Part shown: one piece after another, positions 16,796 through 27,034 of the stretch
Position numbering within the stretch: the first letter of the stretch is position 1
Layout of the letters: every line of letters starts with the position of its first letter
Source: Sphingomicrobium nitratireducens
Lineage (GTDB): Bacteria; Pseudomonadota; Alphaproteobacteria; Sphingomonadales; Sphingomonadaceae
Assembly (NCBI RefSeq): GCF_026157035.1
Contig: NZ_JANJZA010000001.1
Location: 1,653,001 to 1,717,000 of the forward strand
Direction of reading: 5' to 3'
DNA length: 64,000 nucleotides
The notes under the pieces: model-generated
The model's input: the letters and a program-made list of their open reading frames with translations, nothing else
What the model was told of the DNA's origin: nothing
The model's database searches: none
Translations under genes and position numbers: made by a program

Positions 16796-18256
16796 ATGAC
16801 CGAGGCGAAGCCCTTTGCCGACAAGGCCGTGAAGTCGCTGCTGCTCGTCGAGAGCGACGCCGACGAACGTCGAACCGTCTCCTCCGTCGCCCAGCGCGCC
16901 GGCTGGACCGTCGTGGGTGCGCCCGACCTCGAAACGGCCCTGGGCCTCCTCCAGGGCCCGCATGGGCGCGAGGTGCGCTGCGCAATCCTGTCGAGCTGGG
17001 ACGAGGCCAAGAGCCCCGCCCTCATCGAGGCCCTGCGCGAGGCGCGCGAGGCACTTCCCGTCATCGCGCTCGCCGACGAGGGTTCGATCCCGCTCGCGGT
17101 CGAGGTGATGCGCGCCGGCGCCTCCGATTTTCTCGGCAAGCCGGTCGCGCCCGAACGCCTGCTCGACGCGCTCCACACCCATGCCGACCGCCGCCGCGCC
17201 ACTGGCGAACTCGCGCCGGTCTCCGAAAAGATCGCGCGTGTCGTCAGCCTCGAGCAGCTGGTCGGCGCCGCCCCCGAATTCCGCGCCGCGCTGGCGGTCG
17301 CCGCCAAGGCCGCGCGCAACCGCCTCCCCCTCCTCGTCACCGGCGAGAGCGGGACGGGCAAGGAAACCTTCGCGCGCGCCATCCACAATGCCAGCCTGCG
17401 CGCCAAGGGCCCGCTGGTCGTGGTCAACTGCCATGCGATCAGCGCCAAGGCGATCGACAGCGAACTGTTCGGCCACGTGCCCGGCGCCTTTCCGGGCGCC
17501 TTTTCGGAACGCGTCGGCCGCCTCGTCGAAGCCAATGAGGGCACCCTCGTCCTCAAGGAAATCGGCGCCCTTCCTGCCGACACGCAGGCCGCGCTCGACC
17601 GCGCGCTGGCGACCGGCGAGGTGCGCCCGGTCGGCTGCAACGGTTCGAGTAGCGTCGACGTGCGCCTCATCGCCACGCACAGCCGCCAGCTGGACGAGCA
17701 TTTCCACGAAGGTCTCGCCCAGCGCCTCAACGGTACCAAGGTGCACCTGCCGCCGCTGCGCGAGCGCTCGAGCGACATTCCCGCGCTCGCCCGCCATTTC
17801 CTCGCGCGCATCGCCGACGAACCGGGCATGCGCACGCTCTCGATCGGCAACGACGCGCTCGCGGTACTGATGCGCTACGGCTGGCCCGGCAACCTGCGCC
17901 AGCTCGCCGGCGCGCTGTTCCGCGCCGTCGTCCATGCGGAAGGCAACAGCCTCACCGCCGACGACTTCCCGCACATCGCGATCCAGTCGCGCTTCACCGG
18001 CCGCCGCAGCGATCATGCGCCCGAGCTTTCCAAGGCGTCGAGCGACCAGGCGCTCGCGGGCGCAGGCCCTGTCACCATCTTCGACGCCGAAGGCCATGTC
18101 CGCACCCTCGCCGACATCGAGGCCGATCTAATCCGCCTCGCCATCGGCCATTATCGCGGGCGTATGACCGAAGTCGCACGCCGCCTCGGCATCGGCCGCT
18201 CGACCCTCTACCGCAAGCTGGGCGACCTCGGCATCGACACGTCGTCGGCGGCGTAG
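16796..18256 (+). CDS. NtrC-like regulator with degenerate receiver and AAA+ domains
   Basis: A 486-residue protein with receiver-like (17-125), AAA+ (about 150-375) and Fis-type HTH (435-478, ending TEVARRLGIGRSTLYRKLGDL) domains. Key residues are changed. The receiver has SSWDEA where the phospho-acceptor Asp should be. In the AAA+ domain Walker A GESGTGKE (about 182) is intact, but Walker B reads TLVLKEIG (Lys for Asp) and the sigma-54 contact loop GAFTGA is GAFPGA near 230. It is therefore unlikely to act as a standard sigma-54 activator. It is divergent from the aa3-IV/pntAA genes. A GTG at 16787 would add three residues. Confidence 0.85.
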   Translation: MTEAKPFADKAVKSLLLVESDADERRTVSSVAQRAGWTVVGAPDLETALGLLQGPHGREVRCAILSSWDEAKSPALIEALREAREALPVIALADEGSIPLAVEVMRAGASDFLGKPVAPERLLDALHTHADRRRATGELAPVSEKIARVVSLEQLVGAAPEFRAALAVAAKAARNRLPLLVTGESGTGKETFARAIHNASLRAKGPLVVVNCHAISAKAIDSELFGHVPGAFPGAFSERVGRLVEANEGTLVLKEIGALPADTQAALDRALATGEVRPVGCNGSSSVDVRLIATHSRQLDEHFHEGLAQRLNGTKVHLPPLRERSSDIPALARHFLARIADEPGMRTLSIGNDALAVLMRYGWPGNLRQLAGALFRAVVHAEGNSLTADDFPHIAIQSRFTGRRSDHAPELSKASSDQALAGAGPVTIFDAEGHVRTLADIEADLIRLAIGHYRGRMTEVARRLGIGRSTLYRKLGDLGIDTSSAA

Positions 18257-18296
18257 CGCTCGACACGGGCCGCGCCCTCGGGCAGGCTCCGTTCCC

Positions 18297-19013
18297 ATGG
18301 AAAAGATCCTCATCACCGGGGCTGCCTCGGGCATCGGGCGCGCCTGCGCCGACCATTTCGCCGCGCGCGGTGCGCGCCTCGTTCTGGTCGACCGCGACGG
18401 CGAGGGATTCAGCGATCTGGAGCGCGAACACGACACGCACGTCGCCGACGTGTCCGATCCCGCTTTCTGGGACGCGATCCCGCTCGACGGGCTGACCGGC
18501 GCGATCGTCAATGCCGGCATCGGCACCGCCGCCCCGATCGAGGATCTCGATTTTGCCGAATGGCGCCAGGTCATGTCGGTCAACCTCGACGGCGCCTTCC
18601 TTACCTTGCAGCGCGCCATCCGCGCGATGAAGGACGGCGGCGCGATCACCGTCACCGCCTCTGCCACGGGCCTCAAGCCCGTCCCCAACACCGCCGCCTA
18701 TGGCTGCTCGAAGGCCGCGCTCATCCACCTGGCGCGCATTGCTGCAAGCGAGGTCGCGGGCCGCCGCATCCGCGTCAACGCGATCGCGCCCGGCGGCGTC
18801 GACACCGCGATCTGGGACGACGGCGCGCTCGACCCGCTGATCGAGCAGCATGGCAGCCGCGAAGCCGCGATCACCGCGATGGGTCTGGCCGTCCCGCTGG
18901 GCCGCTTCGCCCAGCCCGAGGAAATCGCCGCGCAGATCGCCTTCCTGATGAGCCGCGATGCGGGCACCATCACCGGCAGCGTGTTGACCAGCGATGGCGG
19001 CTTTACGCTCTAG
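18297..19013 (+). CDS. Short-chain dehydrogenase/reductase
   Basis: A 238-residue classical SDR oxidoreductase. Cofactor motif TGAASGIGRA is at residues 7-16, followed by VDRDG (Asp at the end of beta-2, favouring NAD), VNAGIG, the catalytic Ser in VTASATG and YGCSK with Tyr and Lys. The C-terminal pattern GSVLTSDGGFTL is typical. The substrate is unknown. Its stop overlaps the folP stop by four bases (convergent). Confidence 0.9.
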   Translation: MEKILITGAASGIGRACADHFAARGARLVLVDRDGEGFSDLEREHDTHVADVSDPAFWDAIPLDGLTGAIVNAGIGTAAPIEDLDFAEWRQVMSVNLDGAFLTLQRAIRAMKDGGAITVTASATGLKPVPNTAAYGCSKAALIHLARIAASEVAGRRIRVNAIAPGGVDTAIWDDGALDPLIEQHGSREAAITAMGLAVPLGRFAQPEEIAAQIAFLMSRDAGTITGSVLTSDGGFTL

Positions 19014-20086
19014 AGCGACTTTGGCGTCAGCGCCTGGTCCCGCAGCCCGCGCCAGACCTTGAGCGCCTGCACCGTCTCGGGGACGTCGTGGACGCGCACG
19101 ATCTGCGCTCCCTGCCCTGCCGCGGCCAGCGCCAGCGCCAGACTTCCGGGCAACCGCGCATCGGCGGGCGCCTCGTTCGACAGCGCGCCGATCATGCGCT
19201 TGCGGCTCGCCCCGAACAGGATCGGGCAGCCAAGCCCGTGGAGCATCGCAAGCCCGTTCACCAGTTCGAGGTTGTGCGCCACCGTCTTGCCGAACCCGAT
19301 GCCCGGGTCGACGATGATGTTGCTGCGCGCGATGCCGGCTTCCTCGGCCTTGGCGATGCGATCTTCGAGCCACAGGAAGACGTCGACCAGCACGTCGTCA
19401 TAGGTCGGGTTGTCCTGCATCGTCTGCGGGTCGCCCTGCGCGTGCATCAGCACCACCGGCACGCCCGCTCGTGCCACGACGTCGGCCGAGCGATCGTCCC
19501 AGCCCAGCGCCGACACGTCGTTGACGAGGTGCGCGCCCGCGGCCAGCGCCGCTTCCATCACCGCCGCCTTGCGCGTGTCGATGCTGACCGCATTGCCCCC
19601 GCGCACCAGCCGCTCGACGACCGGCTTCACGCGTTCGATCTCGTCGCCTTCCCACACGGTCTGCGCGCCCGGCCGGGTCGACTCCCCGCCGATGTCGAGG
19701 ATCGCCGCCCCCGCGCTCGCCATGTCCGCGCCCGCATTGCACGCCGCATCGACATCCTCGTGCGCGCCGCCATCGGAAAAACTGTCGGGCGTCACGTTGA
19801 GGATGCCCATGACCTGCGGCTGGTCGAGCCTCACGGTGCGCGTGCCAAGGCTGAGCGGCGCTCGCGTCCCGGTAAGCCTCGCCCAATCCGCCGCCATCTG
19901 GTCGTCGAGCCGCTCCTCGACCCCCTCGACCGGAACCAGTTCGCTGCCCGCGCGGCGATTGGTGTCGTCGAGCGCGATCAGCTCGACACAAGAGAACCAC
20001 AAGAGGCCGCCCGCCAGCCGGGCGACCTTGCCGTCATGGCCAAAGGGGGAATCGACGAAGCCCGTGGGGCGTAGGAGGGTGCGCAT
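19010..20086 (-). CDS. folP: Dihydropteroate synthase
   Basis: Joins p-aminobenzoate to the pterin pyrophosphate in folate synthesis and is the sulfonamide target. Motifs are MGILNVTPDSFSDGG near residue 92, GGESTRPGA, SIDTRKAAVMEAAL, NDVSALG and DPGIGFGKTVAHN, ending with ASRKRMIG and a (VHDV)-type C-terminus. The 358-residue protein has about 85 extra residues before the barrel, as in other sphingomonads. It is adjacent to ccrM, transcribed in the same direction and 6 bp downstream of it. Confidence 0.95.
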   Translation of the reverse strand: MRTLLRPTGFVDSPFGHDGKVARLAGGLLWFSCVELIALDDTNRRAGSELVPVEGVEERLDDQMAADWARLTGTRAPLSLGTRTVRLDQPQVMGILNVTPDSFSDGGAHEDVDAACNAGADMASAGAAILDIGGESTRPGAQTVWEGDEIERVKPVVERLVRGGNAVSIDTRKAAVMEAALAAGAHLVNDVSALGWDDRSADVVARAGVPVVLMHAQGDPQTMQDNPTYDDVLVDVFLWLEDRIAKAEEAGIARSNIIVDPGIGFGKTVAHNLELVNGLAMLHGLGCPILFGASRKRMIGALSNEAPADARLPGSLALALAAAGQGAQIVRVHDVPETVQALKVWRGLRDQALTPKSL

Positions 20087-20092
20087 GGCGCC

Positions 20093-21431
<1,339 letters not shown>

Positions 21432-21439
21432 AGATTGGC

Positions 21440-22021
21440 TCAGAACAGCGAAATCTGGGCCACCGGCGCGAAGGAACGGCGGTGGATCGGGCTCGGCCCC
21501 TGCGTTCTCAGCGCGGCCAGATGCGCCGGCGTGCCATAGCCCTTGTGCGCGGCAAAGCCGTAGCCCGGATGCTCCTCCTCGGCCGCGCGCATCAACGCGT
21601 CGCGATGTTCCTTGGCGATGATCGAGGCGGCCGAGATGCATCGCTCGGACGCATCGCCCCCGACGATCGCGCGCGCCGGCCAGCGCCATTCGTCGCGATA
21701 GTTGCCGGGGCAGCGATTGCCGTCGACCAGGACTTCGAGCGGCTCGCATCCGTGCTCGGTGCACATCGCGGCGACCGCGCGCGTCATCGCCAGCATGGTC
21801 GCCTGAAAGATGTTGATCGCGTCGATCTCCTCGACGCTCGCGATGCCGATGCCGACATGGCAGCGCTCGCGGATGCGCGCCGCGAGGCTCGCCCGCTTGG
21901 ACGCGCACAGCACCTTGCTGTCGCCGAGACCGCGGATCTCCTTGCCGCACAGGATGACGGCCGCGGCCACTACCGGTCCAGCCAGGGGCCCCCGCCCCGC
22001 TTCGTCCACCCCCGCGATCAT
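21440..22021 (-). CDS. rnhB: Ribonuclease HII
   Basis: Removes ribonucleotides misincorporated in DNA. The 193-residue protein starts [17 protein letters not shown] with the Asp-Glu pair, and has the later active-site residues in VDGN and [12 protein letters not shown], then the substrate loop [17 protein letters not shown]. It is upstream of ccrM in the same direction, the arrangement seen in other alphaproteobacteria, with the ccrM promoter region between them. Confidence 0.95.
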   Translation of the reverse strand: MIAGVDEAGRGPLAGPVVAAAVILCGKEIRGLGDSKVLCASKRASLAARIRERCHVGIGIASVEEIDAINIFQATMLAMTRAVAAMCTEHGCEPLEVLVDGNRCPGNYRDEWRWPARAIVGGDASERCISAASIIAKEHRDALMRAAEEEHPGYGFAAHKGYGTPAHLAALRTQGPSPIHRRSFAPVAQISLF

Positions 22022-22025
22022 GGGG

Positions 22026-22322
22026 TCAGACTAACCAGAGATTGTCGATCTCGTCCATGTCGATGCGATGGATGGTGTCGATCACCGCCTCGCGCATCGC
22101 GAGCGTGTCGGCCTGCGGCGTTTCGTCCATCGCGAAGGCGGCATCGCGCGTCGCCTTGTCGGGCCACAGCGCCACCGCGCAGAAATGCCCGTCCTCCTTG
22201 CGAAACAGCGTCGATCCCTTCGACCCGCGCGCGTGCAGCCGCTTCGTCACGGCAGCCCAGTTCTCGCGGAACTGGTCTTCCTTGTCGGGATCGACCTTCC
22301 ATTCGAAAAATGTTGCCATCAT
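22026..22322 (-). CDS. Small antibiotic-biosynthesis-monooxygenase-like protein
   Basis: A 98-residue protein of the ferredoxin-like ABM fold, which forms dimers and includes quinone-forming or heme-degrading monooxygenases and many uncharacterised proteins. It contains [18 protein letters not shown], then [18 protein letters not shown]. The ATG at 22322 overlaps the TGA of the thiD-VOC gene (ATGA), so translation is coupled; a second ATG follows at once. The coupling suggests a role with that fusion protein, not assigned. Confidence 0.75.
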   Translation of the reverse strand: MMATFFEWKVDPDKEDQFRENWAAVTKRLHARGSKGSTLFRKEDGHFCAVALWPDKATRDAAFAMDETPQADTLAMREAVIDTIHRIDMDEIDNLWLV

Positions 22323-23515
22323 GCCGCGTCGTCCCCCTCGCCTTCTGTCATTCGCCACGGCGGGAAGCGGCGCATCTCGCCCGCCTTGTAGAGGAACACC
22401 GTATTGCCGTGCGGATCGCGCAGCCGGGCCTCGCGCCAGCCCCACGGCTGGTTGCGCGGCGCATGTTCGAACGGCAGCCCCCCGCGCGCCAGCTTCTCGC
22501 AGCGCCGGTCGAGATCGTCGCACTCGAAATAGACCGCGAAATTCTCTTCCGAGAGCGCATCCTCGTCGCACTGGATCGAAAAGGTCGCGCCTCCCGACGT
22601 CTCGAAGCGCGCATATTGGTTGTCGGGACTGTCGACGATCTGCCGGAGCCCGAGCCGTGTGTAGAAGGCGACCATCTTGTCATAGTCACGGCCCGTGATG
22701 GTCAACTGGTTGAGCCGCGGCCCCGCCTCGTGCCCCATGGCGACGTCGAGCCGGACGCGCTGGTGCCCCATCGGGCCGTGCCCGCTGCCGATTCCCGGCG
22801 CCTCGAGCAACGCCATCCGCACGAATTCGCGCGCCCGGTCGATCGCCTCGTTGAGGCCCGCGCCCGAGCCGAGGAAGCAGGCGATCGCGCTCGCCAGCGT
22901 GCAGCCCGTCCCGTGGTTGTGCTCGGTCTCGATCCGGCTGCCCTGCCAGCTGGTCATGTTGTCGGTCTCGATCAAGGCGTCGGCGACCGCCTCGCCCTCG
23001 TCGTGCCCGCCTTTGAGGAGCACCGGGCAGCCATGTTTCGAGACCAGCGCCAGCGCCGCTTCGACCGGATCTTCCTTGCCGGTCAGCCGCTTGAGTTCGG
23101 GAAGGTTGGGCGTCGCCAGCGTCGCCACGTCGAGCAATCGGCCCAGCGCCTCGACCGTCTTGTCGTCGGCGAGTACCGCGCCCGACGTCGCGACCATGAC
23201 GGGATCGACCACGATCGGGACGTCGAGCTCGCCCAGTTTTTCGGCGACCAGCCGCGCGGTCAGCGCGCTGCCGATCATGCCGACCTTGACCGCATCGACC
23301 CCGAAATCCTCGACCACCGCCTCGATCTGCTCGAGCACGATCTCGGTGGGGATCGCATGGACCGCGCTGACGCCCGTGCTGTTCTGCGCGGTCACCGCGG
23401 TCACCGCGGTCATCGCGTGACCGCCCAGCATGGTGATCGTCTTGATGTCGGCCTGGATCCCGGCGCCGCCGCCCGAATCCGACCCGGCAATGACGAGAAC
23501 CCTGGCCAATTTCAC
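22319..23515 (-). CDS. thiD: ThiD hydroxymethylpyrimidine kinase fused to a C-terminal VOC domain
   Basis: Residues 1 to about 260 are a HMP/HMP-P kinase of the ribokinase fold, which makes the pyrimidine part of thiamine: [34 protein letters not shown] and the anion-hole motif [12 protein letters not shown]. After about residue 270 ([22 protein letters not shown]) a glyoxalase/VOC domain follows, ending with [14 protein letters not shown]. The kinase part alone would be complete. The start is a GTG at 23515 that overlaps the glmM TGA (GTGA). Which reaction the VOC domain performs is unknown; it may process a thiamine-related or lactoylated metabolite. Confidence 0.9.
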   Translation of the reverse strand: MKLARVLVIAGSDSGGGAGIQADIKTITMLGGHAMTAVTAVTAQNSTGVSAVHAIPTEIVLEQIEAVVEDFGVDAVKVGMIGSALTARLVAEKLGELDVPIVVDPVMVATSGAVLADDKTVEALGRLLDVATLATPNLPELKRLTGKEDPVEAALALVSKHGCPVLLKGGHDEGEAVADALIETDNMTSWQGSRIETEHNHGTGCTLASAIACFLGSGAGLNEAIDRAREFVRMALLEAPGIGSGHGPMGHQRVRLDVAMGHEAGPRLNQLTITGRDYDKMVAFYTRLGLRQIVDSPDNQYARFETSGGATFSIQCDEDALSEENFAVYFECDDLDRRCEKLARGGLPFEHAPRNQPWGWREARLRDPHGNTVFLYKAGEMRRFPPWRMTEGEGDDAA

Positions 23516-24852
23516 TGCGCAGCCTCCGATACCGCGCCGCAGATCGCATCGACCCAGCGCTCGACCTGGCCCGCATCGTCACCCTCGGCCATCACGCGGA
23601 TCAGCGGCTCGGTCCCCGACTTGCGGATGACGAGGCGCCCCGCGCTGCCGAAATCCTTTTCCGCTTCGGCGATGACCGACTGCACCGCCTCGCTCGCCAG
23701 CGGATCGCCGCCATTGAAGCGCACGTTCTTGAGGAGCTGCGGCACCGGATCGAACTGGCGCAGCAACGCGCTCGCCGGCTTCTCCTCCTCGACCAGCGCC
23801 GCCAGCACCTGCAGCCCCGCGACCAGTCCGTCACCGGTGGTCGCGTAATCCGACAGGATGAGGTGCCCCGACTGCTCGCCGCCGACATTCGATCCCGACG
23901 CGCGCATTTCCTCGAGCACGTAGCGATCGCCGACCTTGGTGCGGGTCAGGCCCAGCCCCATGGCGCCCAGCTTCCGCTCGAGCCCGAGGTTGCTCATCAG
24001 CGTGGCGACCACCTTGTCGCCCTTGAGCGTGCCTTCCTTTTGCAATCGCCCCGCGATCAGTGCCATCAGCTGGTCCCCGTCGACCAGCTCGCCTTTCTCG
24101 TCGCACACCAGCAGCCGGTCCGCGTCGCCGTCGAGCGCCAGACCGATGTTTGCGCCGCATGCGACGACCGTTTCCATCATCGCGTCGCAATGGGTCGAAC
24201 CGCAGCCCTTGTTGATGTTGGTCCCGTCGGGTTCGACCCCGATCGGCACGACGTCGGCGCCCAGTTCCCACAGCGCCTGCGGGGCGACCTTGTAGGCAGC
24301 GCCGTTGGCGCAATCGACGACGATCTTGAGCCCGTCGAGGCGCAGGCGGTCGGGAAAGGTCGACTTGGCGAAGTGGACGTAGCGCCCGCTCGCATCGTCG
24401 ATCCGCTTGGCGCGCCCGATCCGGTCGGACGGCACCAGCTTCGGCTCACCCTCGATCAGCGCCTCCAGCGCTTTCTCGTCCTCGTCCGAAAGCTTGTAGC
24501 CGTCAGGGCCGAACAGCTTGATGCCATTATCCTCGTAAGGGTTGTGGCTGGCCGAGATCATCACGCCGATGTCGGCGCGCATCGAGGTGGTCAGCATCGC
24601 CACCGCCGGGGTCGGCATCGGGCCGAGCAGCACCACGTCCATCCCCACGCTGGTGAAGCCCGCGGTCAGCGCGCTTTCCATCATGTAGCCCGACAGGCGC
24701 GTGTCCTTGCCGATCACCACGCGGTGTCGGTGGTCGCCGCGCTGGAACAGCGTGCCTGCGGCCTGCCCCACCTTGAGCGCCATTGCGGCGGTGATGGGGT
24801 CCGTGTTGGTGCGACCGCGAATCCCGTCGGTCCCGAAGAATTTCCGTGCCAT
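23512..24852 (-). CDS. glmM: Phosphoglucosamine mutase
   Basis: Interconverts glucosamine-6-phosphate and glucosamine-1-phosphate for peptidoglycan and LPS precursor synthesis. [16 protein letters not shown] opens the 446-residue protein, the active-site phosphoserine is in [12 protein letters not shown] at about 99, the metal loop DGDADR is near 242 and the phosphate-binding region GTEPLIRVM is near 420. It heads a coupled set glmM / thiD-VOC / ABM protein with 4-base overlaps. Confidence 0.96.
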   Translation of the reverse strand: MARKFFGTDGIRGRTNTDPITAAMALKVGQAAGTLFQRGDHRHRVVIGKDTRLSGYMMESALTAGFTSVGMDVVLLGPMPTPAVAMLTTSMRADIGVMISASHNPYEDNGIKLFGPDGYKLSDEDEKALEALIEGEPKLVPSDRIGRAKRIDDASGRYVHFAKSTFPDRLRLDGLKIVVDCANGAAYKVAPQALWELGADVVPIGVEPDGTNINKGCGSTHCDAMMETVVACGANIGLALDGDADRLLVCDEKGELVDGDQLMALIAGRLQKEGTLKGDKVVATLMSNLGLERKLGAMGLGLTRTKVGDRYVLEEMRASGSNVGGEQSGHLILSDYATTGDGLVAGLQVLAALVEEEKPASALLRQFDPVPQLLKNVRFNGGDPLASEAVQSVIAEAEKDFGSAGRLVIRKSGTEPLIRVMAEGDDAGQVERWVDAICGAVSEAAQ

Positions 24853-24961
24853 GCGGCTCCTCTAGCGGCTCGCCCGCGCCTGCGCGAGGGCGAACGGCGC
24901 CATTGCACGTTGAGGCAGACCGGTTAATCTTCCCTCACCGCGAGTATCGAAGGACGTCGGA

Positions 24962-26425
24962 ATGGATTTGCTGGGGGGCGTCGAGCGCGCCATCGATGCG
25001 CTCGGGAGCGCGGTTTTCTACGAAATCACCCTGTTTTCGACACCGATCGCGTGGATCGTCATCTGGCTCGCCGTGCCGATGGTCTTCTTCACGCTCTACC
25101 TGGGCTTCATCAACCTGCGCGGCTTCGCGCAGGGCGTGCGCACCGTGCGCGGCCGCTTCGCCGAACCCGAAGCGGGCGGCGAGATGACCCAATTCCAGGC
25201 GCTCTCGACCGCGCTGTCGGGCACGGTCGGGCTCGGCAATATCGCGGGCGTTGCGGTGGCGCTGGCGATGGGCGGCCCGGGCGCGATCTTCTGGATGTTC
25301 GTGATCGGCTGGTTCGCGATGACGCTCAAGTTCGCCGAAGTCACGCTGGGCATGAAATATCGCGAAGAGTTGCCCGACGGCACCGTGCTGGGCGGGCCGA
25401 TGTACACGCTCAGGAACGGCCTTGCCGCGCGCGGACATCCGGTCGCGGGCAAGTGGCTCGGCAAGCTCTACGCCTTCCTCGCCATGTTCGCCGCCCTGCC
25501 CATGTTCCAGGTCAACCAGAGCTTCGCGCAGGCCGGCAACGCGTTCGGCTTCGGCGACGGGCATAGCGAGGCGCTGATCTACGGTTGCGTCCTCGCCTTC
25601 CTCACCGCGCTCGTCATCTTCGGCGGCGCGCGCTGGCTGGGCCGCGTCACCTCAGCGATCGTGCCCACCATGGGGCTGATCTACCTCGGCGGGATTGCGA
25701 TCATCCTCGCTATGGGGTTCGACCGTATTCCGGGCGCGCTCGCCGCGATCGTCGGCAGCGCCTTTACCGGCGAAGCAGCCGCGGGCGGCGCGCTCGGCGC
25801 CTTCGTGATCGGCATGCGCCGCGCCGTCTTCTCGACCGAGGCGGGCACCGGCTCCTCGGTCATGGCGCATGTCCACGCGCGCACCCGCGAACCGGTCAGC
25901 GAAGGCCTCGTCGCGCTGCTCGAACCGTTCATCGACACGGTCGTGATCTGCTCGCTGGGGGGACTTGCGCTCGTCGTCGCGGGCACCTGGACCGACCCCG
26001 GGCTCGAGGACATCGCGATCACCAGCCAGGCCTTCGCCAACGTCGCCCCCTTCATGCCGATCGTGCTGGCGACCGCGGTCGTGCTGTTCGCCTTCTCGAC
26101 GATCTGCGCGTGGGGCTTCTACGGCAGCCAGGCTTGGGGCTTCCTGTTCGGCAATGGCCCGCGCGCGGTGCTCAGCTACAAGCTGGTGTTCGTGCTGTTG
26201 CTGCCCGCGGGCGCGATCTTCCCGCTCGACATCGTCATCAATTTCGTCGACGCGAGCTTCTTCCTGATGGCGCTTCCCAACATTCTCGCGCTTTACCTCT
26301 TCGCCCCCGAATTGAAGGCGATGCTCGACGATTACTGGGCGCGGCGCGTCCTAGCCGATCCAGCGCCAGAAGCCGGCGGGCATCGCGTCGAACCAGCGGT
26401 GCGCGAAGGTCACGCCGAGGAATAG
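24962..26425 (+). CDS. Alanine/glycine:cation symporter family protein
   Basis: A 487-residue sodium- or proton-coupled amino-acid importer of the AGCS family. The family signature GTVGLGNIAGVAVAL is near residue 90, with the paired loops GGPMYTLRNGL and FSTEAGTGSSVMAHVHAR. About ten membrane helices run from IAWIVIWLAVPMVFFTLYL to FFLMALPNILALYLF. The final 25 residues are charged and the coding end overlaps the convergent NnrU-like gene by 75 bp. Confidence 0.93.
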   Translation: MDLLGGVERAIDALGSAVFYEITLFSTPIAWIVIWLAVPMVFFTLYLGFINLRGFAQGVRTVRGRFAEPEAGGEMTQFQALSTALSGTVGLGNIAGVAVALAMGGPGAIFWMFVIGWFAMTLKFAEVTLGMKYREELPDGTVLGGPMYTLRNGLAARGHPVAGKWLGKLYAFLAMFAALPMFQVNQSFAQAGNAFGFGDGHSEALIYGCVLAFLTALVIFGGARWLGRVTSAIVPTMGLIYLGGIAIILAMGFDRIPGALAAIVGSAFTGEAAAGGALGAFVIGMRRAVFSTEAGTGSSVMAHVHARTREPVSEGLVALLEPFIDTVVICSLGGLALVVAGTWTDPGLEDIAITSQAFANVAPFMPIVLATAVVLFAFSTICAWGFYGSQAWGFLFGNGPRAVLSYKLVFVLLLPAGAIFPLDIVINFVDASFFLMALPNILALYLFAPELKAMLDDYWARRVLADPAPEAGGHRVEPAVREGHAEE

Positions 26426-27034
26426 GATCGTTCCGCCATAGGTGGCGAAGCGGTCGGGATAGTCGACACCCTTGGCGAACGGCACGAACGCGGTGCGCGC
26501 CATCCAGTCGCGAAATTCCGGCCCGATGGTCAGCGCCTTGCGCTCGTCCTGCGCCGCGGCGCCCGCCAGCGCCACGATCCCGATCGCCGCCGACATCATG
26601 AAGCTGGGCAGCGTCGGATTGACCGCCACGTGAACGCCCGCCCAGATCGCGAACGCCCACATCATCGGATGGCGGGTGATCGCGTAGACCCCCTTCGCCT
26701 TGTCGGGCATTCTCGGTGCAGCGACCCCGGGTTGCGGAAAGGCCGGGTTGCGCCGCAGCGAGCCGACGAACAGGATCGATCCGATCCACATCAGGATGCT
26801 CGCCGGCAGCCAGATCCCGATCCCGGGCGTCCAGAGCGGTACGGCATCGCCCTGCACCTCGCCGTAGAAATGCCCGGCCGCACCCAGCGTCGCGAAGGCG
26901 ACGAGCGAATAGACCAGCAAATGGCCCTTCTCGCCCAGCATCCGCACCAGCGAATGGCGCATCGCGCCGGCGAGACCGAGATGGGTGGCGACGAAGGCGG
27001 TCGCCGCCACCATCAGCCACCCGAACGGGCTCAC
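26351..27034 (-). CDS. NnrU-like membrane protein
   Basis: A 227-residue protein with about six membrane helices and a conserved pattern KGVYAITRHPMMWAFAIWAG typical of NnrU and related methyltransferase-like membrane proteins; NnrU was first found near nitric-oxide reduction genes. The start is a GTG at 27034 that overlaps the TGA of the upstream amidohydrolase (GTGA), giving translational coupling. No link with nitrate reduction is implied by position, since the nar genes are 31 kb away. The 3' end overlaps the symporter gene by 75 bp. Confidence 0.78.
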   Translation of the reverse strand: MSPFGWLMVAATAFVATHLGLAGAMRHSLVRMLGEKGHLLVYSLVAFATLGAAGHFYGEVQGDAVPLWTPGIGIWLPASILMWIGSILFVGSLRRNPAFPQPGVAAPRMPDKAKGVYAITRHPMMWAFAIWAGVHVAVNPTLPSFMMSAAIGIVALAGAAAQDERKALTIGPEFRDWMARTAFVPFAKGVDYPDRFATYGGTILFLGVTFAHRWFDAMPAGFWRWIG

